DNA of 64,000 nucleotides from Parietaria judaica (lineage: Eukaryota > Streptophyta > Magnoliopsida > Rosales > Urticaceae), in the NCBI GenBank assembly GCA_954871525.1, contig OX940868.1:11398056-11462055 (forward strand), given 5' to 3'. The position numbers and the translations under genes are program-made. The notes under the pieces were generated by a model. That model was not told where the DNA came from. It was given only the letters and a program-made list of their open reading frames with translations, and made no database searches. Each line of letters opens with the position of its first letter. The first letter of the stretch is position 1. Positions 47,561 through 58,453 of the stretch are shown in pieces.

Positions 47561-47774
47561 TTTAAAAATATTTTTTAGAAAGAAATCGTCAAAAATATTG
47601 GATAAAAATCAATACTCCGTGCTGATTATATATGACGTGTAATATCATATATATTTATTTAAAATTATAAATCATGGCAACACTAATCGAACTAATAAGA
47701 CAAAACCAACAATATATGAAAATCTTTGCTAGGATTTATAGAAACTAGGTAAACGAAGAAATCTGCCAAAAACA

Positions 47775-48350
47775 CTTAGAAACAATAACAAATTTAAATG
47801 CGAAAATAATTCCACTCACAAACACTATCACTCTGTGTTTATATTATAATAAGAATAATATTGAGATGTTGAAGAACATAAGAAGAACAAAGAGAAAAAT
47901 TGGGAGAAGAAAATCTTCTTCTTAAATTATAATAGGAGATATAAATATAAATCACTAAAACTAGTATTAAAAGAGAACAAAAACAATTAAACCCTAGCTA
48001 AAAACTCTTAAAATACATTCAATAAAATCTCCTATAATTAAAAACGAATCCTAACAAATCAGGAAGTCAAATTTGTATCCCCAAACTTGCTCCTCAAGTT
48101 CGGAACCTTCAAGGAATTACTCCATTTGACTTTTTCCGTGCCTAACAGATATGCGAGGGTGCACCTACTGAAAATCTAAGGAGCTTTGCCAACTCTGTTC
48201 AGAAAAATACTCATCCTACTAGGGGGGTGTGGAGCTTCTCTGCTCGGGCCCATTTATACTAAGGCACCTTTCTGTTAAGGAGCATTTATGCTTGGGAGCC
48301 ATTCTGCTAAATTGAAATTCTGCTAGGGGTTGTTGAGCTAAGTTAGGCTT
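47775..48350. mobile_element. Foreign segment inserted between RepHel and RPA in the left Helitron
   Basis: The right Helitron passes directly from a CAGGGTAAACAAAGATTTTA segment to the RPA exon. The left copy has about 575 extra bases between the matching points. The segment contains LTR-like features (TGTGTTTATATTATAATAAG and an A/G-rich stretch, then pyrimidine runs) but I found no pair or clean target duplication. Confidence 0.45.
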
Positions 48351-49815
48351 AAACTGACGGCGACTACGTCCTTGTTAACGAAGAGGTAAGTACATATTTG
48401 TATTTACATGTTTTAAAATATTATGCGTAATAACTCTCTTAGTTTTCTTCATTTTCATAATTAATAATAGCATGAAATCATATAAGCAATTGTTCGAGCT
48501 TGAGATATAGACATTATATTGCACAAAAATTACAAACAATCGATGTTTATGAGATAAGAAAGTTCTTTTCTAATCAGAGCAAGCTCAAATATAAAGTCGT
48601 TCCTCGCACTGCAATGTTATAATTAACAAGAGCATAACCATTCACAGCTATTACGGGAGAAGTCCCAAATATTCCCCTTTAGAAGTTTAATTTGAATGAG
48701 TGTACAACCCTAGTACGATAGAATAAAAAACAATAGTATTAAATGTGATTATTTTTTACATAGATATTTTTTTTTTATCAAATCGTTAAATTTTTTTGTG
48801 AATTGTATATTTTTTGCATATAAATGTCTTAGGAGTTCTAACTAGAGTCTACCCCTTTGAACATCAAAAAAAAGGCCACATCAAGGATGATAGTGAATTT
48901 TCAAAACATCAAGTAAAATATCTTCATGCTATTATAAACTCATAAATAACATTTGAACTTCATATTTGTTACAAAGTTTATATTATGTTTTTATTTTTTA
49001 ATTACCCGTTGTGCTCTATTGATCCGATATACAAGTAACATTGTGGAAAACACTAGAGCATACGTTTAATGAAAAAATTGATATATGAACTACTGAAACA
49101 ATATTGATTGTCTTTGCGGCAATGTTAGTGAAAACAATTCTCAGGTAAATTTGAAATCTTTCACATATTTTTTTTATTAAAATTATGTGTGTATATATAT
49201 ATATATAATTTTTCATTCAAGTATTGTACAGAAAAGCCGTATGTTGCAAGCACATCTTTTTCAGTATACTTTGTGTATCCAAATTAACTTGAAACTCAAA
49301 CTTTAAAAACAAGGTAAGCAATTAATTCCGATTCGACATAATACACGTTAGATGATAAGTTATAGACAAGTCTGCATTAATATTTATTTTAATTATACAA
49401 TTAACATTATTATTATGTTTTTTTTTTCACATTTAGATTCGGCAACGAGATGCAAAAAATTGAGCTTCTACTAGTAACAAAAGTAACTAATCTACAGACG
49501 AGCAAAAAATAAAAAATAAAATGAAAAGTAGAGAGCTTAAAAACTAGTTATTTGCTCGGTCATTTATAATTTAACCGAGTTGTTCTTAAATTCCTTTATT
49601 CAAACATGCATCTTTCATAATTTATAGAGTGGTCACTACACAATCAAGGCTACAATCACGAATTTTAATACAGCAAAAAATTGGTGCTTCAATGCAAGTC
49701 TCACTTGTAATAAAATGGTCAAGCTTTCAGGAAAAACATGGTAGTGTATTGATCACACTTTTCTACAAAATCTCCAATACCATGGTCATTATCGATTATT
49801 CATCAAATAGAAATT
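48351..49815 (+). pseudogene. RPA1-like gene of the left Helitron, spliced, decayed
   Basis: Plant Helitrons often carry a gene for the large subunit of the single-strand-binding protein RPA. Exon 1 ends DYVLVNEE at a GTAAGT donor (48386); exon 2 starts after TAATAG at 48471 and encodes an OB-fold start (IVRA, a TGA where the right copy has Trp, then DIDII), with AITGEVPNIPLYKFNLNE near 48640. Another piece at 49020-49150 reads VTLWKTLEHTFNEKIDIYTT, ETILIVFAAMLVKTILR before a GTAAAT donor, matching a second OB-fold. A last exon (49625-49800) has YTIKATITNFNTAKNWCFNA and SLTCNKMVKLSGKTW, the Cys-rich zinc-ribbon region. Frames are broken. Confidence 0.8.
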
Positions 49816-49900
49816 AAACGCAACTTCTATGTGTCTGTGAGTATATCATTAATATAGGTACAAATTGAATGCTAAAATCGAAGGTGATAGTTGAGAAACA

Positions 49901-49970
49901 TAAAACTATTAAGTTTCTCCTTGTGAGAGATTTTTTTTAAAACCGGGGAACGCAGGTTACTGTTGTTTCT
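49901..49970. other. Spacer at the centre of the Helitron inverted repeat
   Basis: About 70 bp between the last recognisable arm bases (GAGAAACA at 49893-49900 and TGTTGTTTCTCC at 49971-49982). It contains CTCCTTGTGAGAGATTTT and AAAACCGGGGAACGCAGG. The two Helitron 3' ends must lie here or close by. Confidence 0.6.
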
Positions 49971-49989
49971 CCGTTGTTATCTTCGCTTT

Positions 49990-50790
49990 TAATATTCAGT
50001 ATGTACCTTATTATGGATATAATCATGGATACAAAGAAGTTTCTATTTGATTAATAATAATTATGAATAATCAGTACATGTCGTTGTATATCCAGACTTT
50101 TAGAAACGCGTGACCATCACACCACCATGTGGTTCCTGAAGGCTTGACCATTTTATTGCAAGTGGGGCGTCCATTGTAATACTACCTTTTTTTTTTTGGT
50201 CTTGCTATTGAAACCTTAATTATCAACAGGGTTGATTCTAGTTAAAACTCCTATGACATTTGTATGCAAAAAAATGTAATTCGCAGAACTTATAATGATT
50301 TTATTAAAAACACAACATATGTAAAAAAATAATCACATTATATATTGGATATTACCCGTCGAAATACTATTATTTTTTATTCTTTCGTAAGATGCTCGTA
50401 CTCAATAAATTAAACTTCTGAAATTGAATCGTTTGGATTTATCTGGTAATTTATGTGAATGTTGATGATCCTTTTAATTGTATCCCTATGATGAATGACT
50501 TTGTGTTTGGGCTTGCTTTGAGAGCAAAGAGCTGTCTTATATCATAGACATTGCATGTTTGTATAATATGTGCCACAATGTCTATATCCCAAGCTCGAAC
50601 AGTTGCTTGTATGGATTTATGCTATCATTAATTAAGAAAAAGAAGATAACTGAGAAATTTATTAAGCATAATATTTAGAAACATGTAAATACAAATATGT
50701 ACTTACCTCTTTGTCAACAAGAACATAGTCGCTATTTATAATTTTCCCACTAGTAAAATCTTTGTTTACCCTGCTTTTAAAAATCTTAGA
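49990..50790 (-). pseudogene. RPA1-like gene remnant of the right Helitron
   Basis: Exon 1 ends DYVLVDKE at a GTAAGT donor (50706 on the plus map). Exon 2 (from 50621 downward) is well preserved: ATVRAWDIDIVAHIIQTCNV then YDIRQLFALKASP, the start of an RPA DNA-binding OB-fold. The second OB-fold seen in the left copy is missing. The zinc-ribbon part survives near 50170-50060: GRPTCNKMVKPSGTTWWCDG then HAFLKVW, with Cys and His ligands visible. Frameshifts break it. Confidence 0.8.
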
Positions 50791-51002
50791 AACGATTGCA
50801 TCATATTAATGGTTTGGTCTTATTTATTTGATTGGTGTTCCGATGATCTATAAATTTAAACAAAGATATATGCTACAACAGATTTTATATTTAATCAGTA
50901 TTGAGTATCGAGTTCAATTTAATGTTATTAACCATTTCTTTGTAAGCAATATGTTTTATTTGATTTGGATATTCGTCCATGTTAATTGATTAATATAAAC
51001 AT

Positions 51003-52018
51003 TTAATGTGGTGGCTTCATTCTTGACAAAACTACATATAATTTACTTATACTAAAAAAATCATTTTCTATATATAGACCAAAATTTTCGAGAAATTTTC
51101 TTTGACTATTATTTATTGTCATAGCGTATAAAATTTTTATACTGATTTTTCTTCTTTTTAAAATGAAATGGCATCGTGTTTCATGAATAGTAATTTCAAT
51201 TTGAGGAATATATACTATTTCATTTTTATTATCTAAATTAATAATTCGGACTTCAATTACTCTGTTTTTTAATTGTGTTATTAATAGTCTACTTCCATTA
51301 CATAACCTTAAAGATTGATTTAAATTTCTTAATAACATAACAAAAGTGTAAATTTTTAGATTTAATTAATGTGGTGGTAGACCACTGCAATTTACTGTGT
51401 TTAAAAAGTCTTCGGGATATAAAAGATTAAGTTCTTCGTATTTCTATATGAGAGGTAAAATTGTATTATAGCTAAAAGTCGTCTGAATGTAAGAGATTAA
51501 GTTCTTAGTATTTCTATATGAGAGGTAAAATTGTATTATAGCTATAATAAATTTTAAATCAGTAGGTACTATTGATAAAAAATATTTATTTCATCGACTG
51601 ATTTATTTTTAGGGGCTACGATTGTTCGATTCTTTAAATATTTAACGTCATTAAAATTAGTAAAGAAAAATTAGAATATATTGAATGGAAATTTTTTTCA
51701 CTTGGATTTGAATAATAATATACTAAAATGTATAGTTTATTAATCCATGTAGTATCTTGATTATACAGATCATTAATTCTGTCTATTGTATTGTCACCGA
51801 TGCTTGAAATCTATTTAGCAAATTGTGTGATGTCTTCTCTTCCTTGGTGATAAAGTATGTCTCATGAGCCACATATTTTTCGTTAAGGTTTAGATTTCAA
51901 AATCTTGCCATAAGTAAGAATCGGTAAGGTTGAATCAATTATGTGTTCTTTAGATCTCGATGTTATTATTGGTAAGATTTTGTGAGAGTTATTTTTCATA
52001 TTTTGTAATGCTCTATCT
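51003..52018 (-). pseudogene. Helitron PIF1-type helicase C-terminal half, right copy
   Basis: After the LTR insertion the helicase resumes with DRALQNMKNNSH (about 52000) and, after a 45-bp deletion relative to the left copy, STLPILTYGKILKS, NRTIVAPKNKSVDE near 51600, and the 111-codon frame 51003-51338: MLLRNLNQSLRLCNGSRLLI (the LNLCNGTRL motif), NRVIEVRIINLDNKNEIVYI, PQIEITIHETRCHFILKRRK, ILYAMTINNSQRKFLENFGL and KLYVVLSRM. These are the conserved C-terminal PIF1/Helitron motifs; the usual AMTINKSQGQ reads AMTINNSQRK. Confidence 0.93.
51410..51545. repeat. 70-bp tandem duplication in the right Helitron
   Basis: AGATTAAGTTCTT starts at 51424 and 51494; the units share TATTTCTATATGAGAGGTAA and ATTGTATTATAGCTA with a few differences. 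Confidence 0.88.
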
Positions 52019-52020
52019 AT

Positions 52021-54900
52021 TGATAATAAGTGTTTGATTCCCGACTTCATTACACCGAAATATCCCTCCAAGTTTTCCCGGTAACATTTAAAAATTATTT
52101 TAAAGCGGAAAACTTGTTATCGGACCAACGTCATGGATATCGGGTAATTACCATTTTAACAAGACCCGATAAATATTACGAATTTAATATTTCATAATCA
52201 TTATTTATAAGCTAGTCGAATAGGAAATGAATAGAAAGCGGTAAATGGTTGCATTTATTAACCCAATGCATAAGGCCGTACTTCGGTTGACGTTTTCGGC
52301 TGTCGAGTCTAAAGTTCGGCAGGGCTCCGCCGGTGCTGAGGGAAACACCTGTGATCTTCCGGGATATTCTCCTAGATTCTTCGTACCGAAGCGTGGGCTT
52401 CGTCGGGAGGACTCCGTCGCAAAACTTTAACTGAGGTTCTTTTTAAGCTACAGGAGAAACAACGTTCTCGATAAGCCGAACTGAAAAGGAGATCATAGGC
52501 AACAAAAAAAAAAACTCGCAAACCCTAGAGAGAGAGGGAGACCTCGAGTTTTTTCTCTGGGGAGAGGTGTGAAAAATGTGTAGAATGAGGGTGTTAATTA
52601 TAGGTCTCAGACTGTAACCGAATTGAATATTTTTCCTCCCAATTTTCAAATTCTTATAATTAAATATAATTAATTATTCCAATCTAATGGTCCAAATTCA
52701 ATCTCATCTAAATCAAATGGATTTAATTAATTAGGGATTTAATTAAATGATAAATACTTGATAAGATCAAAATATTTAATCTTATCATCATTTAATTAAA
52801 TTCGAAATATATTAAAATTCAAATTTTATAATGATTATCTAGATCCAATGGTTAAAAATAAATCTCAAACCAATCCAATGGATCAAATCAATTAGGGTTA
52901 AAATCAAATGCCCTAGGGTTTTAATAAAACCCTAATTCGAATTCTTTACCGATCAAATGCCCTAGGGTTCATTAATTCAAATTATATAATTTATATATTA
53001 TTAATTAATTTATAATCCGACAGTAAAGATTAAATCTTAAAACCGATCCAACAGATATAATTAATCAACCAAATTCAAAATACCTAAGCTTGGCCACCAA
53101 GCTATCAATTTCGAATAACTATTGCGGTTAAAATCAACTATCTTAATCCAACGGTTGATATTAAATTATAACTGATCCAATGGATTAAATTGATTTTAGG
53201 GATTTGCTAAAATAACAGAACATTTGGTACTTACGCCGCAAATATGGAATGTCCAAAAAATATGTTTAGAATTTGCTAGGGTTTCAAATGACCAAACCCT
53301 AAATCGAATTTCACACATTTAATATATATAAAAATGTATTTTATTTATTAATATAAATCTATTAATTATTAATTAATTAGTAATAAGATATTAATAATTA
53401 AATTATATTAATAATTCCTAATCTCAATATCGCACATTAAAATTTCATGGTGCCATACCATCATTTAAATTCGTGACATGTGATTTAATTTCATAGTTTA
53501 AGATATTAATAATTAAATTATATTAATAATTCCTAATCTCAATATCGCACATTAAAATTTCATGGTGCCATACCATCATTTAAATTCGTGACATGTGATT
53601 TAATTTCATAGTTTATCGAACCGAGCGTAAATTTAGAAAATTCATAAATCACAAACCCTAAGTCGAAATGACTTGGTTCAAATAGCAAAGTTACTCAGAA
53701 TTTAATTTACAACAATATAGTGCTAATATAAAATCTAAATTCTAACTTTCTTTTTATCAGTTAATTCCGTGTACCAAAATATGGTACTTTTGTCACGCTG
53801 ACGATAAAAGTATCTGACATCTGCCACAGACCCTTCATTTTTATAATTCTAGCCAAATGATTAAACATTATCCAGAATTCATTTTAATCACGTACGTATC
53901 ATCCGTTACAGAGCTATCTTGAGGACCATGGACCCGTATCACGTAAGCTCCAACGATCTGCTAGTTGTTCGTCAAACCTCGAAGTGATTCCACTATATAG
54001 ACCCGAGGCTGCACTCTTTATCTATACTGTATATATTATACCCTTTATACAGCTGGGTGCCCATTGATACAATCAAATTCGGGTTATATTTCTTTTACTT
54101 GATGTTTCACAGACGAGCTGGCGGTTTTTACCGTAATTGCCTCTTATTGCATTTTCCTCCTTGACTCAGTCAGTAATATTATGAGTAACCCACTTATGGT
54201 TTCCATTCATAAGTTGCGCACGGGTACCTCTCAGTTCTCACCACCGACAATCAAGGGAACTATCACGAGTCTGAAGAGAGCTGTGTGATGCCCATGTCTA
54301 TGATCAAGCTACCCATACTAGTGACTATCATGTTTCCAAAATAATAGTGTAGGGAACAGCGGTAATATCTTGTGTTCTTTAACGGTTAAATCAAAGAACA
54401 ATCAAGCCAGTAGCTCGGACTCAAGATCACTCAGGAGTTAGAACTAATATCCATTTGATCATCTATTTGTTACTCAAATTCAAGTTATCAGTGACGGTCT
54501 TATATGATAACTTCTTGAGTTTAAGTCAGGTCCAGTCCAGTATGAATACACTTCACACTTAATGCACTTCTAGTGAGTGTGACGCACACACATAATCCAG
54601 AATAGGATTGTCACTTAGTCACATTAATGACCTTACACGATTAATAGGCTCCCACGTAGTTAATCAGGTCACACACGTTTTAAGTTCATTTATTATGATT
54701 ATTAATTCTTCCTCACATTAACTCTGTTGTGATAATAATAACATAGTTGCATCCTTTATGAACTAAGAAAACAAACATTCTATTTTACTCTACAAGAAAC
54801 TAATAAGATTAACATAATAAGTATCATCTTTATTCAATGACATGTCATTAACATTTACAAAGGGATAAAATATCTTGTTTAAGGACACATATGTCCAACA
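52021..54900 (-). mobile_element. Long-LTR insertion in the right Helitron helicase
   Basis: Helicase sequence stops at CTATATAG on the 54901 side (VLKPYI in frame) and resumes at 52018 with ATAGATAGAGC, so CTAT/ATAG is a probable 4- to 5-bp target duplication. On the minus strand the insert starts TGTTGGACATATGTGTCC and ends TTATCA. It shares a segment with the left insertion (GCCCATTGATACAATCAAAT at 54059 and GTCCATTGATACAATCAGAT at 44929) and has the same orientation. It contains a 115-bp perfect tandem duplication (53386-53615) and no coding frame. It appears to be a single long LTR with perhaps a short internal stub at 52021-52114. Confidence 0.75.
53386..53615. repeat. Perfect 115-bp tandem duplication
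   Basis: AGATATTAATAATTAAATTA starts at 53386 and 53501, and both units run to CATAGTTTA with no difference seen. It is inside the long-LTR insertion and absent from the left insertion, so it is recent. Confidence 0.95.
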
Positions 54901-56810
54901 CTATATAGGGCTTCAAAACTTTAATTTTATTTATTGGTGCTTCGTCCCATAGTATAAAAGATGTTTTTTTTAATTAATTTTGATAATTCTGTTGGTTTGT
55001 TTATACGACGTGTCGAGAATTTATCTACTACTAATGGTATTTAGTTTTTCCCTTTGTGGTGATAAAGATGCTATTACATATGATGCAACAACTAAAACAA
55101 TCTCATTATTCGATCTTATTTTAGTAATGATAGTATTCCATGAGTATATTTTTCATGTTCCTGCATATCCAGCAATAAATATAATTTATGATCTATATTT
55201 TATACGGAATTTAGAATTTTAGTGTATAAGTTTTTATGATCTTCAAGGAAATGAGAAACTAATTTAAGATGTTTTTTTCTCTCTTGATAATTTGTATCGT
55301 AATTTGATTTGTCTTTTATAAGATTTTTACTTAAATCATCAAGTAGTGATTTCCGTGGTTGGGGTAGGTTATAATCTGTCAAATATATATGATGAATTCA
55401 TATTTAATATCTTTTCTAATTCCATGTAATTCATGTTCAGTTATTTGAAAAGAGCCATCGTTGAATTTTCAAATTTTATATATAATATCTTCTGTTATTA
55501 ATTTCTGGCGTTTGTCAAATAATTTTATCAGGTCATTTAAATTAAAAAATAAAATAATAATTACAAATAATTGTCTTACTTGTGGTGTTGTCGAGATAAA
55601 TGCAGCTTCTAAAATTCAATCATTCCATTAGTTACCATGACCTAATAATCCTAGGCATTACACGTTGCTTGAAAGATTTAGTAATTTGTGTCACTAACTA
55701 TTTGTAAAGATTTGAAGCTAGTATTTTATTTTTAATAATATAGTAATAATCTTAAATAATACGATTCTCCTGAATTTGAATTTGGATGGCCATAATATGT
55801 TTCGTTTTATTGTATAACCAGAATATCTTGGAGTGTAAATTTTATCTTTGTTGTTCCAAAAAAAATATTTGACATTATATTATATGTAACCAATCTAACT
55901 TCCTAACTTGATTTTTTTTTTACCATTATTCATTTTCTTAAAGTTTTTTTTTTCTAAATTTTGAGTTGTCTTAAAATAGTTTCAAGATGTTGGTTAGAAA
56001 GATATGTAATATTTTGTGTATGTGGTAACTGTATTGATAATCATTGAATAGATTGTTTTCTATAATGTATAGGATATTCATATAACTTCCATATAGCTTC
56101 GTAGGATGTGATGTAACGACTTTTCTTTTTTCATATTCTCCAATATCGCTATGTTAGTAAATCATATTGGTTATAATCATTATTTCTTCGACCTAAGAGT
56201 CGAAGTCTTATATGTGGAATGTTATTTTCTTTGTATCTATATCTTATAATGCTGAAACTTTGTACTAGTCTATCTTCTTTACTAACATTCTTATCAGCTT
56301 TGCAATAATTTATTAACAAATTAATCTTGAAGACTCGTTAAACAATAATGTTGACAATTTACTTCGGATTTCATTTTCTGTGTCATGCATATATAGTTGT
56401 ACAAATCTCGGAGATATGTCGTTAGCATGTAGTAGATATCCAAGTAAATTATCTTCCAAAATACATGGACCATGAGAGAATTATTAGTTGAATTTATATT
56501 CGCACCAAGATATGCAAAAGCTAATAATTAATTAAAGGTGCATGTATATATACATGTATATATATAGTAGTATGCACTCTCTATTTCGCTGTAGTAGTAT
56601 AATAATTGATCTAGTGTGGGAGGACTTTCTTTAAGCAAACACAATTTAATTTAACCTTTTTGACAACATAGATTATATTTGGGTAAACAATTTTGGCTCG
56701 AACTTTCAGCAAACCAGAAAAAGCACCACAATAATCGCAAAAATATTTCCAATCTCCCAAATCTAAATATGATGTGTTTGATGGTTGTGCTCCCTGTGGT
56801 GATACTATTT
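54901..56810 (-). pseudogene. Helitron RepHel N-terminal and central part, right copy
   Basis: From 56810 downward the minus strand encodes TSYLDLGDWKYFCDYCGAF (zinc-finger part) and KVKLNC, then MHDTENEIRSKLSTLLFNES and IRLRLLGRRNNDYNQYDLLT (56390-56160). A deletion leads into the Rep-helicase linker: ITSYEAIWKLYEYPIHYRKQ, IQLPHTQNITYLSNQH, KDKIYTPRYSGYTIKR, and LTDYNLPQPRKSLLDDLSKN (55200-55385). The helicase start reads LDMQEHEKYTHGI or, in the matching frame, GYAGT, stop, KIYS (55140-55172): the Walker A glycine codon before Lys is TGA. It ends TMGRSTNK or DEAPINKIKVLKPYI at the LTR insertion. Confidence 0.9.
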
Positions 56811-56860
56811 GCATATTTGAAATTAATAAAAATCTATTTACAATTGTTATTGGTGAGATC

Positions 56861-57528
56861 CAATAGTTTTAAAGTCGACAAATAAAATAGATAAGTATAT
56901 ATTTTATTTTTATTCCTAATTAATTTAGGAGATTTATACAAGATAATAGAAAATATCTTTATTATTTTAATAAAAAATAATAATTTTTATACTATTTAAT
57001 TAACTGCGAAAATAATGATTAATTAGGGTTATATTTGAGTCCAATTAGGCTAGGGATTCATGATATTCTCATTCTCTCTCTACATTGTCTTCACCAACCC
57101 CAAAACTAGAAATATCTCTAGAGAGAAAGGAGATAAAAACTATTGATTTATTCAACTCATCTGCTATAGAAACCTTTCAAGCTCCATCATCATAGATGTA
57201 TGATCTTTTTTATCATCTTAACTATTTATATTTTGGCAATTACATGATGATTAATTTTCTCGAATATTTATCTGTCAAACTAACAAAGGGTTTTGGCTTA
57301 AATATTTATTAGTGGTTCGATTAGGTTATAGAAGATACAAATTTATTTTTCAGAATTTTTAGAGATCTAAATCGTTCAAAATCATAGTTCAAATGTTTAC
57401 CTTTAAGGGAGAAACATGAAAATTCTGCAGAACTGATTTCATTTTTTAATTTTGAAAATTCATAGAGTCCGAATTAGGGTTTTTATCCAAAAATAGGTTT
57501 TGTAGAGAAGTCGGTTTTGAGCACGTTT
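56861..57528. other. Stretch between right Helitron and LTR fragment, nothing certain
   Basis: AT-rich, with CTCATTCTCTCTCTACATTG and AGAGAGAAAGGAGATAAAAAC near 57070-57140, which resembles an LTR R/U5 or a UTR. No coding frame recognised. Confidence 0.4.
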
Positions 57529-58250
57529 TTGTTGGACATATTTGATATATGCCATTTATTTACATTCTAGTCTCACTTGTATAAGATTATGGTCATCTTC
57601 CTTTAAATGAATAGTTCCTATGAATGATAATCTTATATAGTTATCTACCGATTACATCAACAAAATTGAATGTTTCATCCTATTCTTCAACATTGATTTT
57701 GTGTTAAGTCATCACACTGTGTGAGGAGGTTTGAATAACACAAATAAAGACGGTTGACCTGGACATTGGTATTCCCAATGCTTTTATTTTGGGATCAGAC
57801 GGTTGACCAAGGCAAGTTGCATGGTTGCAGATATGAATAATATCTTTATGGTTTCCTTATTATGATATATAGGAAGCAATTAAGAACTTAAGATCAACTC
57901 CACGGAATCATAACTCGTTGAGTGAGTAGTTTGTAATAATCATAGATTAATGAATTGACATCAAAAGGACAGAACAATAATTTTACTCTTTTTATGAGAA
58001 TCATAATAATACGAAGACCGAGATTCTAATAATCAGATTTTATCAATGGACACATGTGGTCAGGAAGATAAAATCAATACATACAAGAGAACTCATCTTC
58101 GAGGTATATTGGAATGTAATCGAAGTAGGTGAAAGTTCAACACTTTCATCGTAGCTCAAGTATGTATGTCTATTTGTCTCTTTTTTAGCTCCACAAGGAC
58201 AATATTCCATTTATCTTGTTTAATAAAACTATTAAACATAAAATAGATCC
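57529..58250 (+). repeat. LTR fragment related to the Helitron-borne long LTRs
   Basis: Begins TTGTTGGACATATTTG and contains AGTCATCACACTGTGTGAGG followed by AGGTTTGAATAACAC, close to the reverse complement of 45510-45560 and 45690 (left insertion). It is in the opposite orientation to the two Helitron insertions. The far end is not defined. Confidence 0.6.
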
Positions 58251-58453
58251 AATCACGATTGATTCGTGATTGTTCTCACGAATTCACTCATTATCTTAAA
58301 TATGGCAAAAGTATGCAAGACTTGATCACTTTGACCATGCCACATTTTTTTGTCTCCTTCCCCGGCTTGTGTGTATCTGCTTCGAATTAGTAAATATGCC
58401 GTATAAACTCTATGTAAGAAACTTACTCTACTACCCTTTTTAATTGGCGTCGT

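Larger units (their letters stand above)
41410..49900 (+). mobile_element. Helitron, left copy (plus strand), decayed and interrupted
   Basis: Carries remnants of a RepHel gene (41460-47560) and an RPA1-like gene (48361-49815). A reverse-complement relative lies at 49971-56860, and the similarity between the two sets the limits used here. The left copy has lost the segment between the Rep and helicase domains that the right copy still holds. It carries a long-LTR insertion (42874-45692) and a second foreign segment (about 47775-48350). I could not identify the canonical 5' TC, 3' hairpin or CTRR end, so termini are approximate. Rolling-circle transposition is the known mechanism of the family. 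Confidence 0.85.
49971..56860 (-). mobile_element. Helitron, right copy (minus strand), decayed and interrupted
   Basis: Reverse-complement relative of 41410-49900, with the same gene order: RepHel from 56.8 kb toward 51.0 kb and RPA remnant 50.76-49.98 kb. It keeps the central RepHel segment that the left copy lacks, but lacks most of the Rep catalytic part and the RPA exons for the second OB-fold. It is interrupted by a 2.9-kb long-LTR insertion (52021-54900). Similarity to the left arm is strong but far from perfect, so the two are old relatives. Terminal motifs were not identified. Confidence 0.85.
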
